Positions 31,581 to 43,323 of a DNA stretch of 64,000 nt are shown here, in pieces; position 1 is the stretch's first letter, and each line of letters opens with the position of its first letter. The position numbers and the translations under genes were made by a program. Below the pieces are notes generated by a model. It did not search any database, had not been told where the DNA came from, and was given only the letters and a program-made list of their open reading frames with translations. Origin of the DNA: Bostrychus sinensis (Eukaryota > Chordata > Actinopteri > Gobiiformes > Eleotridae); NCBI GenBank assembly GCA_020698575.1, contig CM036251.1, positions 7,397,788 to 7,461,787 of the forward strand. Reading direction: 5' to 3'.

Positions 31581-32956
31581 TGCAGTCTGGCTTAGTTTAT
31601 GTCAGGCCTCCTTCTGTTGTCAGACTGTAGAGTTAAACATCTGCCAGATTAGTTTAGTGATATTTTGCGACAGCTTTGAGAGTTGAGAAGACATCGCTTT
31701 GTAACTTTCTAACATCAGCGTGTGGTGAGCAAGAAGCATGTCCTCGTTAACAAGCAGTGGATAAACGATGTGGAAATTTCGTTTTATGTGTTTCGTCTTT
31801 CAATTTTGCGTAACATTGGAAAAAAGCGCGACGTGATAATGCAGCGGACAGTCTGCTCAGAGCCCCGCCCACACTTCACTGTGATTGGTTGAGTTTTGAG
31901 TCACTCAGTTGGAGCATGATGCAGACTAACCCAAAGGATGAGGAGTGGAAAAAGGAAAAAAAAGTCTGCGTTTATGTTTGCGCAAAGAGCTGTACCAAAT
32001 TCACTGCAGCGATATTTCCAGATCAGCAGATTGTCACTATTTCAGATCATGGCACAGTCTACTATTGTTTTACCACACACTTCTATTGTGAGGTGGTTCT
32101 TGGTGTTAAAAGTTTGAGGAGCACTTCTCCGTATACGCCGTGTGCGTCAGACAGGTGCAAGTGTGTCTCCGTGCGTCCTCTTATAGCCTTCATCCCTAGT
32201 TGTACTCAGATTCCCGATGCAATCTCCTCTGTAGCTTTGACTGGTCTAGCCGTGCTTCCATCAGCGATTTGGAGTGCCGCTCTCATGCCTGTAGGCTGCT
32301 CTAATGATAGCTTTGGCAAAAAAAAAAAAAAAAAAAGCCCAGCTGTTTGCTCACAAAGTATGAGAATGAGAAGCAGGGAGAGGGAGAGAGAGGATGAGAG
32401 CGTCACCAGGCCTCTATTGTACAGCTGCACTCTCATGCAATTTCTTAGAGCTGCCTTAACAAAAGCAAGAACACGTGCAGCATGAAAGATTAATTGGTTG
32501 CTGTTAGTTCTAGCCCTCATCATCACCTGCAGGAGAGAAAGGGTAAGGGAATACAGAAGTGAAGGTGTTGGTGCGGATAATAAGGCACTGGGGGAATGGC
32601 GTTTTATTTTTTTTCCCTGACTGGTCACCGACTGACAAAAAGTTTACCCAAGACAAGCACAGCCAAGTTGAAATTCGAGAATGACATGCTGTTGTGTGGG
32701 AATGTAATGATGCATTGTGAAAAAAATGACTCAAAAGAGTGAAGATTTGAATTAGCAGAGATAAAAATAAATTCTGATGCGTAGAGGCTGTAATGTTGTA
32801 ATGGTATCGGGCACACTTGTTTGGAGCTAGACATAATTACATTGATTTTCCTTAAACGAGAACTAGCAGACTTATTTTTTTCCTCCTTGGATAAGAGGAA
32901 GCCCTTGTAATAATCTATCATTGTAATAAGAATTATCTGTCATATAGGCTGTATTA
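31581..32956. other. No gene assigned; longest non-repeat frame of the window
   Basis: A + strand frame of 198 codons runs 31889-32485. It contains an A-run at 32319-32336 that encodes poly-Lys, an acidic/basic AGAGAG-rich end, and no domain I recognise. A 140-codon frame overlaps it on the other strand. I see no splice signals or codon bias that make either convincing. Confidence 0.25.
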
Positions 32957-33511
32957 TTAAAGATCCCCTATTGTGCTAAATCAACTTTTCTGAGCTTTTA
33001 ACCATGTTATATTGTTGTTTTCACCTCAAAAACATACCTGGAGTAGTATTTTTTTTTTTGTTCATTCAAGTTTGTTCGAGTAATCCTGTTTGCTGAGCCC
33101 GTCTCTTTCTCAAAAACTGAAAACTGTCTCACAGCTCTGCATAGACACGTGAAACCAGGAAGTGCTCCCGCTCGTTTCTAAAGCCGACACACTGTCACCG
33201 GACTCATTCTGATCATTTCTGCACTTAAATTGTTGTCACTACGAAGCAGTCAGCTCATTTATCTGTTTGTTAGCGTCATGTTGCTAATAACTGTGCATTT
33301 ATGCTCTGTGCAGTCTCCACAGTTGCCAGCAGGGGGTGACAGACGCCTAATCCAAGCGTTCTCTGCAAAGTCAAAGGAACAGCTCCACATAAAATGTTTT
33401 CCATACATATACATTATTTTAAGTTATAAAACATGACATACTAATGCAAAGACGTTCAAAGCTATTACAAAAATTCAGAAAAAAGCATTATATATTATAT
33501 AGGACCTTTAA
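32957..33511 (+). mobile_element. TTAA-flanked piggyBac-like MITE, type B
   Basis: TTAA at both ends (32957-32960, 33508-33511). Left AAAGATCCCCTATTGTGC, right ATTATATAGGACCTTTAA, imperfect inverted termini. Internal word TTGCCAGCAGGGGGTGACAG. About 555 bp with no transposase. Confidence 0.85.
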
Positions 33512-33521
33512 GCATATTATT

Positions 33522-33840
33522 TGCAGGCACACTCCAATAAGGAACGCTCTGGTTTCCTGGGGAATAATGGCTGCAGGGGTTGGAGAAAGTGTCTGTTTTA
33601 GCGCTAGATACGTTTTGTTACAAAGAGAGAAAAAAAACATGGATTGGGAAAATGGGAAGCAAAGTGAGACAGACAAAAAAGTAATAATAACTTTATTTCT
33701 GTAGCACTTTTCAAAACAGAGTTACAGAGTGCTTTATAGAACATAAAACGAGACAAATCATAAAAGCAATAAGAATAAAACAATCTGATGATATTCACTA
33801 TATAAACACAAATTAAAGATAGGATTACTGTAAAAAAAAA
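33522..33840 (+). repeat. Dispersed repeat family C, copy 1, with SINE-like tail
   Basis: TCCAATAAGGAACGCTCTGG, AATAATGGCTGCAGGGG and GCGCTAGATACGT recur at 51405-51530. AATAATAACTTTATTTCTGT and AGCACTTTTCAAAACAGAGT follow, a common fish repeat tail. Confidence 0.65.
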
Positions 33841-33875
33841 ATGTCATTCTTTAAAAGTACGTTTTTAATTTAGAT

Positions 33876-34515
33876 TTAAAGGAACAGTCCACCTCTTTTC
33901 CATTCTAAACTATGTTCTGCCCTGATCTTAGACGAGTTGGTGCGTACCTCTCTGGTCTTTGTGTGTGCCCTGTGTGCCCTTTACCTGGGGAGCGATGCTA
34001 ATTTGTTAGCATTTAGCTTATCCCTATGGCTGCTCAAGTTAGAAGCAACCAAGCTCTTCCACGTTTTCACGATTTAAATACAGTTATGTAACCCTAACCC
34101 ACTTCTGTCAACAGAACCAATCACTGGAGAGAATTTTTTAGGAGTGAAGATATCACTGCGCCGACGCCGAAGTGCTCCTAAAGTGTTATTTCGCCTTACA
34201 TGATAGTACCCATTTTTAGCCGCTTAGAAAATTGCCATTTTTCATTTTTGTGTAACTGTACTTGGGTCATGTAACTATTCATGTAACTGTATATAAATAG
34301 GGAAAACGTGGAAGAGTTTGGTTGCCTCTAACTTGAGCCACGTTTGGACCCATAGGGCTAAGCTAAATGATAAGCTAAATGCTAACAAATTAGCGTCGCT
34401 CAACAGGCAAAGGACACACAGGGCACGCACAAAGACCAGAGAGGTACGCACCAACTCGTCTAAGATCAGGGCAGAACATAGTTTAGAAAGCAAAAATGGT
34501 GGACTGTTCCTTTAA
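33876..34515. mobile_element. 640-bp foldback element with TTAA flanks
   Basis: Left arm 33876-34090 and right arm about 34290-34515 are inverted copies: TTAAAGGAACAGTCCACC at one end, GGTGGACTGTTCCTTTAA at the other. Long shared words include GTTCTGCCCTGATCTTAGAC and GAGTTGGTGCGTACCTCTCT. The loop is about 200 bp. Each end coincides with TTAA (33876-33879, 34512-34515). It looks like a palindromic piggyBac-type MITE. Confidence 0.9.
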
Positions 34516-35165
34516 AAGTGAACACATAGTCGGCCAAAATGACAATGTAAGACTTGAGCTTTAAAAAGGCGCAGATAATTGCTTGTTTGCATCAATCTAA
34601 ACTGCTGTTGGTGGTGGGGTTGGAAATTGGGCAGTTCAGCTTTAAAATCCTGACTTGCATTGAATTGTGTGACATGCATTGTTACATCCCCACTGTTGTG
34701 TTGTGTTTGCTCTGCGTAGTTAGCTTGGGAATGGCTCATCAAGTGGCGCTGATTGCACTGTGGTCATGCTCAAAACAGCCCATAATTTAGTGTTTGTTTT
34801 TGCGTGAGAGCATGCATATTATAAGTGAATAGTGTTAGTGTGTGGTATGCCTCGGTCCAGACGCATCTGCCTGGCTTTAATTAGTTTTGCCTGGCACAGG
34901 GACACAAGGGTCTCTCTGGTGTTTAATAACAGCACAGACAGTGGGCATTTATCAAGGTCTCTGTGCAGCTAAAGGATTGTGCGTTCGTTTGGCCAACAGT
35001 ACAGTAAATGGTGTTTTTTATTTTCTCAAGCCCACTGCATAAAATCGATTAATCTTTTTATTTGACCTTTAGGGCAGTGGTACCAGTACAGGAAATATTA
35101 CTGGCTTTTTACTGATGAACCGATCTGACAGACCCCTCCACATCTGTGTTACCTGACAGGACCCA
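34516..35165. other. Mostly unique sequence, no gene seen
   Basis: No coding signal recognised. Its last 80 bp (35088-35165) are duplicated at 37420-37500: GATCTGACAGACCCCTCC, then TGTTACCTGACAGGACCC. Confidence 0.4.
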
Positions 35166-35194
35166 GGCTTTCCAAGTGACATCTTTAATGGACT

Positions 35195-35986
35195 AAAATG
35201 GGCCTAGATCAGGGCTAACCCAGGTCTAAACCAAGGAAAATAGGGATTAATCTGGAAAAAAACAAAACAAACTTATTTATAAAATTATATATATGGGTAA
35301 ATCTGGGCCTAAACCAGGTCTGAACAAGGGCTGAACCAAGTTTAAACAAGGACTGAACCAGGACTAAACCAGGACTAAACCATGATTGAACCAGGAGAAG
35401 GAATATAGGACTAAAAACAATAAAAAAAATCAATAAACCAAGCTTAACCAGAACCAAAGAAAGAATAAAGCATTTAAAAAAGAATAAAAAAGCACTAAGC
35501 CAGGATTAATCCAGGACTAAGCCAGGACTAAGCCAGGACTAAGCCAGGACTAAGCCAGGACTAAGCCAGGACTAAGCCTGGAACTAAACCAGGATTAAAC
35601 CAAGATTAATCCGGGACTAAACCAGGACTAAACCAGGTCTAAACCAGGACAAAGCCAGGACTAAACCAGGATTAAACCAGGAGTAAACCAAGATTAATCT
35701 GGGACTAAACCAGGTCTAAACCCAGGTCTAAACCCAGGTCTAAACCAGGACTAAGCCAGGACTAAGCCAGGACTAAGCCAGGACTAAGCCAGGACTAAGC
35801 CAGGACTAAGCCAGGACTAAGCCAGGACTAAGCCAGGACTAAGCCAGGACTAAACCAGGATTAATCCGGGACTAAACCGGGACTAAACCGGGACTAAACC
35901 GGGACTAAACCGGGACTAAACCGGGACTAAACCGGGACTAAACCGGGACTAAACCGGGACTAAACCGGGACTAAACCGGGACTAAG
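35195..35986 (+). repeat. 11-mer minisatellite with homogenised sub-blocks
   Basis: Starts degenerate, then successive nearly pure blocks: CCAGGACTAAG about six copies (35512-35578), mixed units, CCAGGACTAAG about ten copies (35745-35850), then CCGGGACTAAA eleven copies (35866-35986). Each block is uniform for a different one-base variant. Confidence 0.95.
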
Positions 35987-36655
35987 CAGTCTTCCACCCT
36001 TCACTTTGTGATTAATTGCCCATCCCTGAGACGACCCTCTCTTTCGGCCCCGTACTTTGATTTATTCCAGACTTTTGTCTGTTTTGCGCTGTCATCTCCC
36101 TGACCCACATACCCAGGCCCTTGAGTGGTGCCACGTCTCTTCCTTAGCCGTGTCACTGTTGCCTTTTTGATCAGAGCTGTCGTCTTGAGAAGTTTTCCAG
36201 ACAAAAGACAAAAGCTATGTTTCATCGTTTTCTCAGTCAGGATCAGTGCTCGTCCTCTGCAGACTCGGGGAACGTCTTCTCCATCGCACTGGACTTTCTT
36301 CTCCATTTCTCTATCTTTAATGCTGTCCCAGAGGTTTTAACGCTGACCTGATGAGAGAGGAAGGGAGACAGAGGAGTTAACCTTGTGTGGTTGGACAAGA
36401 CGTACAGCAAGTTTTAAAAAAAGTAACAAAACTGATTAAAATACCACTGTTTAAAAAGATGTGCAGGTAAAGCCAACAGTGATTTCCAGATTGAAGAAAC
36501 GCCCAACACCAGGGGCCCCATCTTCAGCGGTCTAATTATCATATTCAGCTTTAAGATGCCAAGAAATATTTTTGTGTAGTTACCAATGTCCTTGTTTTCT
36601 TTCTAATGATTCAAAAGTTATTGTGGTAGTATTAAACATTGCCAAAATAGTGTTG
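35987..36655. other. Unique sequence, possible conserved element
   Basis: 36001-36340 is GC-balanced with no repeat match in the window and an open minus-strand frame of 101 codons without a known domain. I do not call a gene. Confidence 0.25.
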
Positions 36656-36775
36656 TTTTTTTAAAGAATAATGATAATAATAAAGAAGATAAATTAGATA
36701 AATAAGATAAATTAATAATACAATGCTTGTAGCAGGGATTGATCTGCCAGCCTTCCGGTTAGTGGGGGATGCACA
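36656..36775 (-). mobile_element. SINE head fragment next to an AAT-rich tract
   Basis: On the minus strand, CCACTAACCGGAAGGCTGGC, then AGATCAATCCCTGCTAC, matches the head of the first SINE family (compare 10556-10590). It is joined to an AATAATAATAAAG tract. Confidence 0.55.
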
Positions 36776-38089
36776 TTTGGTTAATTTTATTTATTTGATT
36801 AAATGGTAGACTTAACAAATGCTTAGTGATTAATCGTAAACTCAAAGATATATGAACCCTAATAAAAAAAGTCGCTCTATGTAAACTGAAGACAATTTAT
36901 AGGTTTGTAGTATATTTTAGTTTAATTTGTCCCAGCTCTACAATGGTACCGTACCTTTACTCTTCTGCACTGCATAACCAATAATTGTTAGCGTTTTTTA
37001 GACGATTAACTCACTCAATGTTTAATGCTTTGTAAATCACAAATAGTAATTTCAGAAACCTAGTTCTCCAGTTTTTTTTTCTTCTTCTTTACAACACAGT
37101 TTGACAGACCAGATGTGTTTTTTATGAAGATACTGAAATGTGTTTTTTGGGCGGCAAAACTTACAAAAATATATTGCCTTGGGCCACATGTTTTACAATT
37201 TAAAGATCTCAGAGTATAGATCCACATCTGAAAAAATCTGGAACAAGTGGCTTAAACAAACTTTTGCAGAAATCCTGATTTTGGCCTGACACCCCCACTT
37301 TTTATCTCCGAAACTAAAAGATACAGACTGAAAACATTTTGCACGCGTTCCACTGGTTATATAAACACAAGGGAGAATGCCAAATAGTTTTTAAACCCAA
37401 ACTAATTCTCTAAATGTCAGACGTGGAGAATGTTACTGATCCGACAGACCCCTCCCTCCTGCCTCCACATCTGTGAGTGTTACCTGACGGGACCCATTTG
37501 TCAGACCACCCCCCACCCCAAACTCTCCGTCTGCCTGCCTGCCTGAGAACACCTGATCCCTCCCCCTCCTGTTGTCCCACCGTTGCCAGCAGAAAGCGAG
37601 GAGATTACTGTGTATGTTTGAGTAAGCTGAAGGAAAACCTAACTGAGCGGGGCTGAGGCAGAGGTGCAGCGCTCGCCTTTGCCGCCTGAGGGATAGCTGT
37701 CAGAGTTACCTTTTATGTGATTTAAGCTTCACACTGGGCTGGAATCCACGCTCTCTTACAGGACAGGACAGCCCCCGGGAGGCAAGGGGGGCACCCATGG
37801 GGATCCCCCTTCCGGCTGCCGCTCCAGCTGTTGCTCTTATGTGCTTATGAATTGTATAGGTTTTGTTTTGTTATTAGAGCTGACTCTTCAAGGACAATAC
37901 ACCCATGAGGCTCAATAAAGATTCCCACTATGCTGTAATATATCGCACGCCAGAAGGGCCTGAAAAAGATGGTAAGGAATTCCAAATCAGCCGGAGCAGG
38001 AGCTAACGTTGCCCCCGAGCTCAACTCACAAGCTGAATGAATGCAAATAGGTTTTTTTTTTTTAAATAATGTCGAGTTCTCCGGTCTGC
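36776..38089. other. No gene seen
   Basis: AT-rich to 37420, then a duplicated 80-bp segment (37420-37500, see 35088-35165) and GC-balanced unique sequence at 37500-37840. Nothing recognisable as coding. Confidence 0.35.
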
Positions 38090-39370
38090 ATGCATACTCC
38101 TCGCCCTTATAGCCACTCATTTAATTCAACGGTGGCTTCCTTTTAGCCTGGGATCGGCCGTCTGGTAAATCTAGATGCAAATATTTTCATCATTTATTCC
38201 CTTTAGGGGTGGTGGCTGCCTGGAGCCCAATCCCAGCAACTGTGGGCATGAGGTGGCTGCATTTTCTCCATGCAAACTCCTCAGCCTTATATCCACTCAT
38301 TTGATTAAACAGTAGTGTCTTTATAGCGGAAAGATTGACTGTCTGGCAGCTAGATGCAAATACTTTAATTATTTTCAACATATTTAAGACAGTGGCTTCC
38401 AAAGTGGGGTCCAGGGCCCCCTGGTGGGCAGCGAAGGTACTGCAGGGGGCTGCCAGAGTTTTGAAATGAAGGTACTTGTTTAAAAATATTACTTTAAGGC
38501 AGTTTTTCAGGGTAGTTCCAGGTTTTGTCTTGTGAAATTTAAGATATTTTTTAGGAAATTTAATGCCAGCGCTTTCAACATTGAATTTTACAGTAAGGAG
38601 TTATCCATGATACTCTCTGAAACTCAAGGGTTTCATTTTAAAAGTCTAATACAGATGAAAGAACTCCTGTCCTGCATTAAAAAATATATATTTATGAAAA
38701 ATGAATTTCAATGCTAACATTTCTTCAATAAATATATTTTGTTATTGTGACGATAGTAACCTAGACCTAGATGAACAAAATTTAACTCATAATATTTAAT
38801 ATTTTGAAGGCTTTCATTTTGACACAATCAAATTTATTACATTTTTAATGCTTTTAGGACCTTGGGGCTACCTAACAGCCTGTTTTTGTAATATTTTTAT
38901 AGAAATCTATGAAGAAAAACAAGACATCATATTTTAACTAGAGTTAAGTTTTTTTGTTGGGGTCCACATTGAATTTTTTTGTAATTAAGACAGCCGTCGA
39001 CACTCCTGACTTTGGGAATGGTCGTTGCCTGAAGCCTGTCCCAGCAACTATGGGCTTTAGGAGGGGTGCATGCTGGACGGTGGTTAGTTGCAGAGCTGAT
39101 ACTTGGATACACTGACAGATAACCATTCACTCACAAATTCATTCACTATGGCATTTACGCAAATTTGCCCGCACATGATGCCTTTAAACACTTGGGAGGA
39201 CCCACAAACTCAACAAAGAAAGAGTTAGTGTGGGAGTTGAACCCACAGCCACAAGTAGAGTTCCCCCGGCCACATACTTTGCATGCATGCTCCTCAGCCT
39301 TATATCCGCTCATTTGATTCTACAGTATAGCTTCCTTGTGGTGTGGGATTTTCAGTCTGATTGAAGATTT
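38090..39370. repeat. Composite of SINE pieces and a recurring 'CTTATATCCACTCATTTGATT' segment
   Basis: The segment CTTATAGCCACTCATTTAAT / CTTATATCCACTCATTTGAT, then ACAGTAG.TTCCTTTT and a GGGAT...GTCTG block, occurs at about 38100, 38285, 39298 and (weaker) 40300. SINE-like sequence (CCCAGCAACTGTGGGC, CCCAGCAACTATGGGC) occurs at 38200-38260 and 39030-39240. A hAT element splits the second unit at 38390. Confidence 0.6.
38390..38982 (+). mobile_element. hAT-like element, 'CAGTGGCTTCCAAAGTGGGG' end
   Basis: Left end CAGTGGCTTCCAAAGTGGGG. The reverse complement of the right end, ATTCAATGTGGACCCC, is a diverged match to it. Flanks ATTTAAGA (38382-38389) and AATTAAGA (38983-38990) match at 7 of 8. 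Interior AT-rich, no transposase. Confidence 0.6.
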
Positions 39371-39699
39371 CGAGCTGTGATTCTTAATGGAAAAAAGCAG
39401 CAGAAGAGAAATGACTGAATACATGCAAAAATATTCAGGAAGCATGAGCTTAGAATTACAACATTTTTGTTCTTCTCTCACAATCTGCCACACAACATTG
39501 TGACCTGCTCGCTGTTATTTTATTAAAGCAACACTGTGTAGTGTTTGGACTTGATTTAAGAATATTTTTTTGTGGTAGATCAGCTCTTAACGGGACAAGC
39601 TGCCCCTCTCCTGACCCCGCACGGAGCACTTCTCGTTCTCTATCACTAATGTAACTTTGTGGAGAGGGTAGATGGTAAAACACAAGCAAAGTCTTTATT
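39371..39699. other. No gene seen
   Basis: Unique-looking sequence; the small minus-strand frame here is unsupported. Confidence 0.35.
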
Positions 39700-40172
39700 T
39701 AGTTTCATTTAGACCCAGTTTTTTTCCTTGTTTAGTCCTGGTTTAGTTTAGATCTGGTTTAGACCTGGTTTAGATATAGTTTTGTCCTGCAGTTCTGGTT
39801 TAGTTCCTACTACTTGGGTTTATTTTTAGTTTAGACCTGGTTTAGTTTTGATTTAGTCCTGGTTTAGACCTAGACTGGGTTTAGACCTGGTTTAGGTTTG
39901 ATTTAGACCGCGTTTAGTATTAGTTTATTCCTAGTTTAGACCTTGACTTTGTTTAGACCGTTATTAGTCTAGTCCTGGTTTAGACCTTGTTTCGTCCAAG
40001 ATTAGACCTTGTTTTTGGTATATTGGTAAAGTTCTGAGTAAAGCCTGGTTTAGTCCATTGGTAGTCAGGATTTAGGTTAATCTGAGCCCATTTGATGGTA
40101 CTTTAAAAGCCAAATTTCTTCCGAGGTGGTGCTTGGGGTGAGAGTTTTGAGAATCATTCAACTAAAACTACA
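39700..40172 (-). mobile_element. 11-mer array with one hAT-like end
   Basis: Degenerate CCTGGTTTAGA units to about 40080. GGTGGTGCTTGGGGTGAGAG, then TTTTGAGAATCATT (40128-40170), is the diverged terminus of the hAT family at 5510 and 62339. The other end is not recognised. Confidence 0.65.
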
Positions 40173-40892
40173 GACTCTGACATACTCCACCTTTTCTGTT
40201 GATATAAATTAGGCTTCTGGAGACTTTTCAACCACCAGGGACTGCGACAGACCGTGAAAGTCGCATTACTCTGCTTTAAATGCTAAAATTGAAAACTTCA
40301 ATCTGCTCATTTTATTCAACAGTAGCTTCCTTTTCGCGCGGGATTGTCTCTGTCTGATTCGTCCTCTGTCAGCTCATTGCAGAAGATTGCTATGATTTAG
40401 TGCAGGCTTGACCAGATTAAATGCAGTGCGCCTGGGCTGCGTGGACGGGTGGCTGCTGGCCATCATCTCATTTGTGTTTCTCATTGTCGTCCGCGGCTGT
40501 CGTCCCATTTTTTTCTCCTCCCTCTTTTTTCCTCTTTTGTTTGTCTCACGCTTCTGCTCAGGATCTGGCCAACGATTGATAAGACCCAATCCGTGACAAT
40601 GCTTGGCATGCGGGCTGCGGGATTGGTGGAGATGCGTTGTGGCGGGCGTTTGTGGGCTCGGGCTTCTGGGAGGAGATGGGGATGCAGCTCACGTCATTGT
40701 TTATCTACCTTTCCACTTCCAGATGGCGCTCAGCAGAAAGAATGTGCTTCTTCTTGACACACACACACACTCTGTTCTCCTCCCTCCGTCTCTCCTGTGG
40801 CTCGCTCCGGTATTTGGACCACGATTCATGTCCAGGTTGTGCAGCATGAGGCGGAGGGAGGATGGAGAGACGGCCAGGACGCCATACTGAGA
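40173..40892. other. Mostly unique sequence, no gene assigned
   Basis: 40400-40890 is GC-balanced, with overlapping frames of about 100 codons in three frames. None is recognised and no exon boundary is convincing. Confidence 0.3.
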
Positions 40893-41140
40893 GGTGGAAC
40901 GAAACTGGATACTTACTCAAATAATTCACTTAGCAAGATTCTTTTTTCGTTTACTCGAGGGAGAACTTAATTTACTAAGGGATTTTTGACTTCAGTTGCA
41001 AATTGGGTATAGCACTCAATCTAAGATGCCTTGGTTTGGAAGTAGTAGGAATAAAAATAAAGTTGCAGTAGTAGTTGTAGTTTACTAGAAGTCACAGTTG
41101 TAGTAGCGGTAGCAGCAGTGTCTATAGACGGCCAGGACAC
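40893..41140 (+). mobile_element. hAT-like 'CAGTGGTGGAA' remnant with AGT tract
   Basis: AGAGGTGGAACGAAACTGGA and ACTTACTCAAATAATTCACT resemble the 9145 element; an AGT tract at 41040-41130 follows. The ends are incomplete. 41141-41870 has GTACTT-rich and AGT-rich remnants (41740-41790) and no gene. Confidence 0.4.
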
Positions 41141-41870
41141 CACACTCATAAGTGGAAAGATTCTAACTCAAAAAATGTACAGCAAGCTGGATTGTCGTGA
41201 AATTTGGGAACAAACTCACAAAATTAATTTTCTCAGGCTCCCGCTGAGCCGTTTGGGTCCGGGCCAGTGTTGCCGTGAGTGGGCAGGTTTTGCTGCTCTC
41301 CATTTACAAAAATGTTCAATTAACGCCTGTACTGTAGTGGTTTGTTGTTTAGCTGCAGAGCTGGTGCTTTATCCAATCACCTCCCAGTATTCTCCTGAAA
41401 GTCCCGCCCCTTCACAAACGTTTCCAGATTGATATAACATTAGCCACTCTTTGCTTACTTAGTACATTCTACAACATACTTTTACTTGAATACAAAGTAC
41501 ACTATTGACTATGGAGAAAAATGCTGCTTACTTGGGTAAATAGATAATTGTATATACTTTAAATGAGTATAGTGGTAAGTTGGGTTGGTCATAACATGAA
41601 CTTACTCACAACTTACTTACAACTCACTTACAACTTAGATATATTTGTGGTTACTTTTAAATGAGTAAAACTTTTTTTTCCAATTAGGTAACACTCAACT
41701 AGATAGTCTTGTGTTCAAGTCCTGGGTCCCATGTGTAGTATTAGTAATATTTGTGGAAGTAATAGTAGAAGTAATAGTGGTAGTAGCAGCATATTTTGTA
41801 ATGAGTACAGGTACTTAGTATTGATAGTGAGACCCATCGTATTAGGTCCTAGTCTCTAAACGCCGCTCTG

Positions 41871-42280
41871 CTCGTGTCCGATCCATTTCTGCCATCATTC
41901 GTGTTTCTTTTGATTGTTCCTCTGAGACCGCTGCATATTTTTCCCATCTCGTGTGTCACTTTGGCACAACAGCGAATTCAAAACACTTGACACATTTTTG
42001 CACATATTTTTCGAGGTCACTGAATCATAAAAAATCTCGTCTCGGGCAACAATTGAGCCGGCCGTCCCCAGTCTTCTCGCTTTGGCCCGTCTGGATTGAT
42101 GGACGCTCAATTCCAGCGTCGGAAGATAATCACAGCGTGTCAGACTCTACCGATCCGGACTCTTATCTGTGTCTACCCAGTGCCAGCGCGCCTCAAATGA
42201 CCATAGGGACACGCATTTCACTTTATTGTTCCCCAGCCCTGAGGGAAGGACTGTGTTGTGCATGCATCTTTTACTAAGAT
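41871..42280. other. Candidate conserved non-coding element
   Basis: About 400 bp of balanced, non-repetitive sequence unlike its surroundings, with no match in the window. A 108-codon frame is open on + but unrecognised. Single-copy status and conservation are inferred only. Confidence 0.3.
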
Positions 42281-42528
42281 GTACACGTTCACCTGAAATG
42301 CACCGACATCTAAGTACAAAGAGTTAGAATTAGTGCGGGATGTCTCTCAAGCACAAATGGGTTTAATTGCATAAGTAGAGGGGTGAACAGTCCCGTCTCT
42401 TTACATGAAGGTTGTGGGTACAATCCTTGGGCTGGCTGACTATTATTTGGTATGGGAGTCTCCGTGGTTTCCCCATGTTAAAAGAAATGGCTTCTTCTAA
42501 TTGTCCAAAAGACATACATGTGTTAAAA

Positions 42529-43323
42529 TAGGACTGGGTACCGTTAAACGATTAAAGAAAAGTTACAATACTACTGGTATCAAAAAAGTGATTTTTATTT
42601 GATACTAATTTACATTAAAGGGGCTATATTTTGCAAAATTGGCTATTCTGAGCTTTCTTATTATAATTCCTGATCTAAAACATACCTGGAGTTGTGTTTT
42701 GTTTCATTCATGTATGTTTGAGTAATCCTCTATTCTCTTATATTGAGTTTGTGTAAAGACCAAAAACAGCTCGTTTCACACCCCTCCCCTCTCACGGTCC
42801 TGTCCTGTTCAGGAATCGCTGCTAGAACTCACGCCTCCCCCGCAGCAACCAAACAAATCATGTGAACTCCACAGGCTTTGAAGCACTGAAGGGGCATGAC
42901 AGCACCGGGACAGCGGGGAGGGAGGGCTCTTAAAGTGACAGGAACCTAAACTGAGTGTTTCTCATGATGAATTTTTTTCAATAATTATTGCATTTTCTGA
43001 CCAACATAATGAAAGATGTTGATCTAGATGTTTCCTAAATTAATTTCAAAGACACAAAAGAAGCATAACATAGCCCCTTTAATGTTCCTTTGCGTTTAGG
43101 AATCAAATAAATAACACAGAATCAATCATACAAACTACTGGTTTTAACCTACAGCTAAGAATCTTGCTCCAAAAAATTGTCTTTTATTCATTAATATTAT
43201 GTTTTATGATTGTAGAAGATGAATTAACACACCATAGGTATCGGAAAAAGTATTGCCCAGGTACTGGTATCAAAAAACAGGTATCGTTTGGTTTCTGAAA
43301 AACCATAACGGTACACAGCCCTA
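42529..43323 (-). mobile_element. hAT-like MITE, 'TAGRGMTGGGTAC' family, interrupted copy
   Basis: Ends TAGGACTGGGTACCG and GGTACACAGCCCTA; flanking direct repeat GTGTTAAA at 42520-42527 and 43324-43331. It aligns in reverse with the uninterrupted copy at 19216-19545, for example across AAACTACTGGTTTTAAC. It contains the TTAA element 42615-43082. Confidence 0.85.
42615..43082 (+). mobile_element. TTAA-flanked piggyBac-like MITE, type A, innermost of a nest
   Basis: Ends TTAAAGGGGCTATATT and AACATAGCCCCTTTAA: inverted termini with TTAA at both junctions (42615-42618, 43079-43082). The interior has the family blocks TTCTGAGCTTTCTTAT and CATACCTGGAGTTGTGTTTT. The uninterrupted host copy has a single TTAA at this point (19434-19437). 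Confidence 0.92.

Noticed and set aside
31889..32485. 198-codon frame as a gene
   Set aside because: No recognisable domain, includes a homopolymer A-run, and a comparable frame overlaps on the other strand; support too weak.
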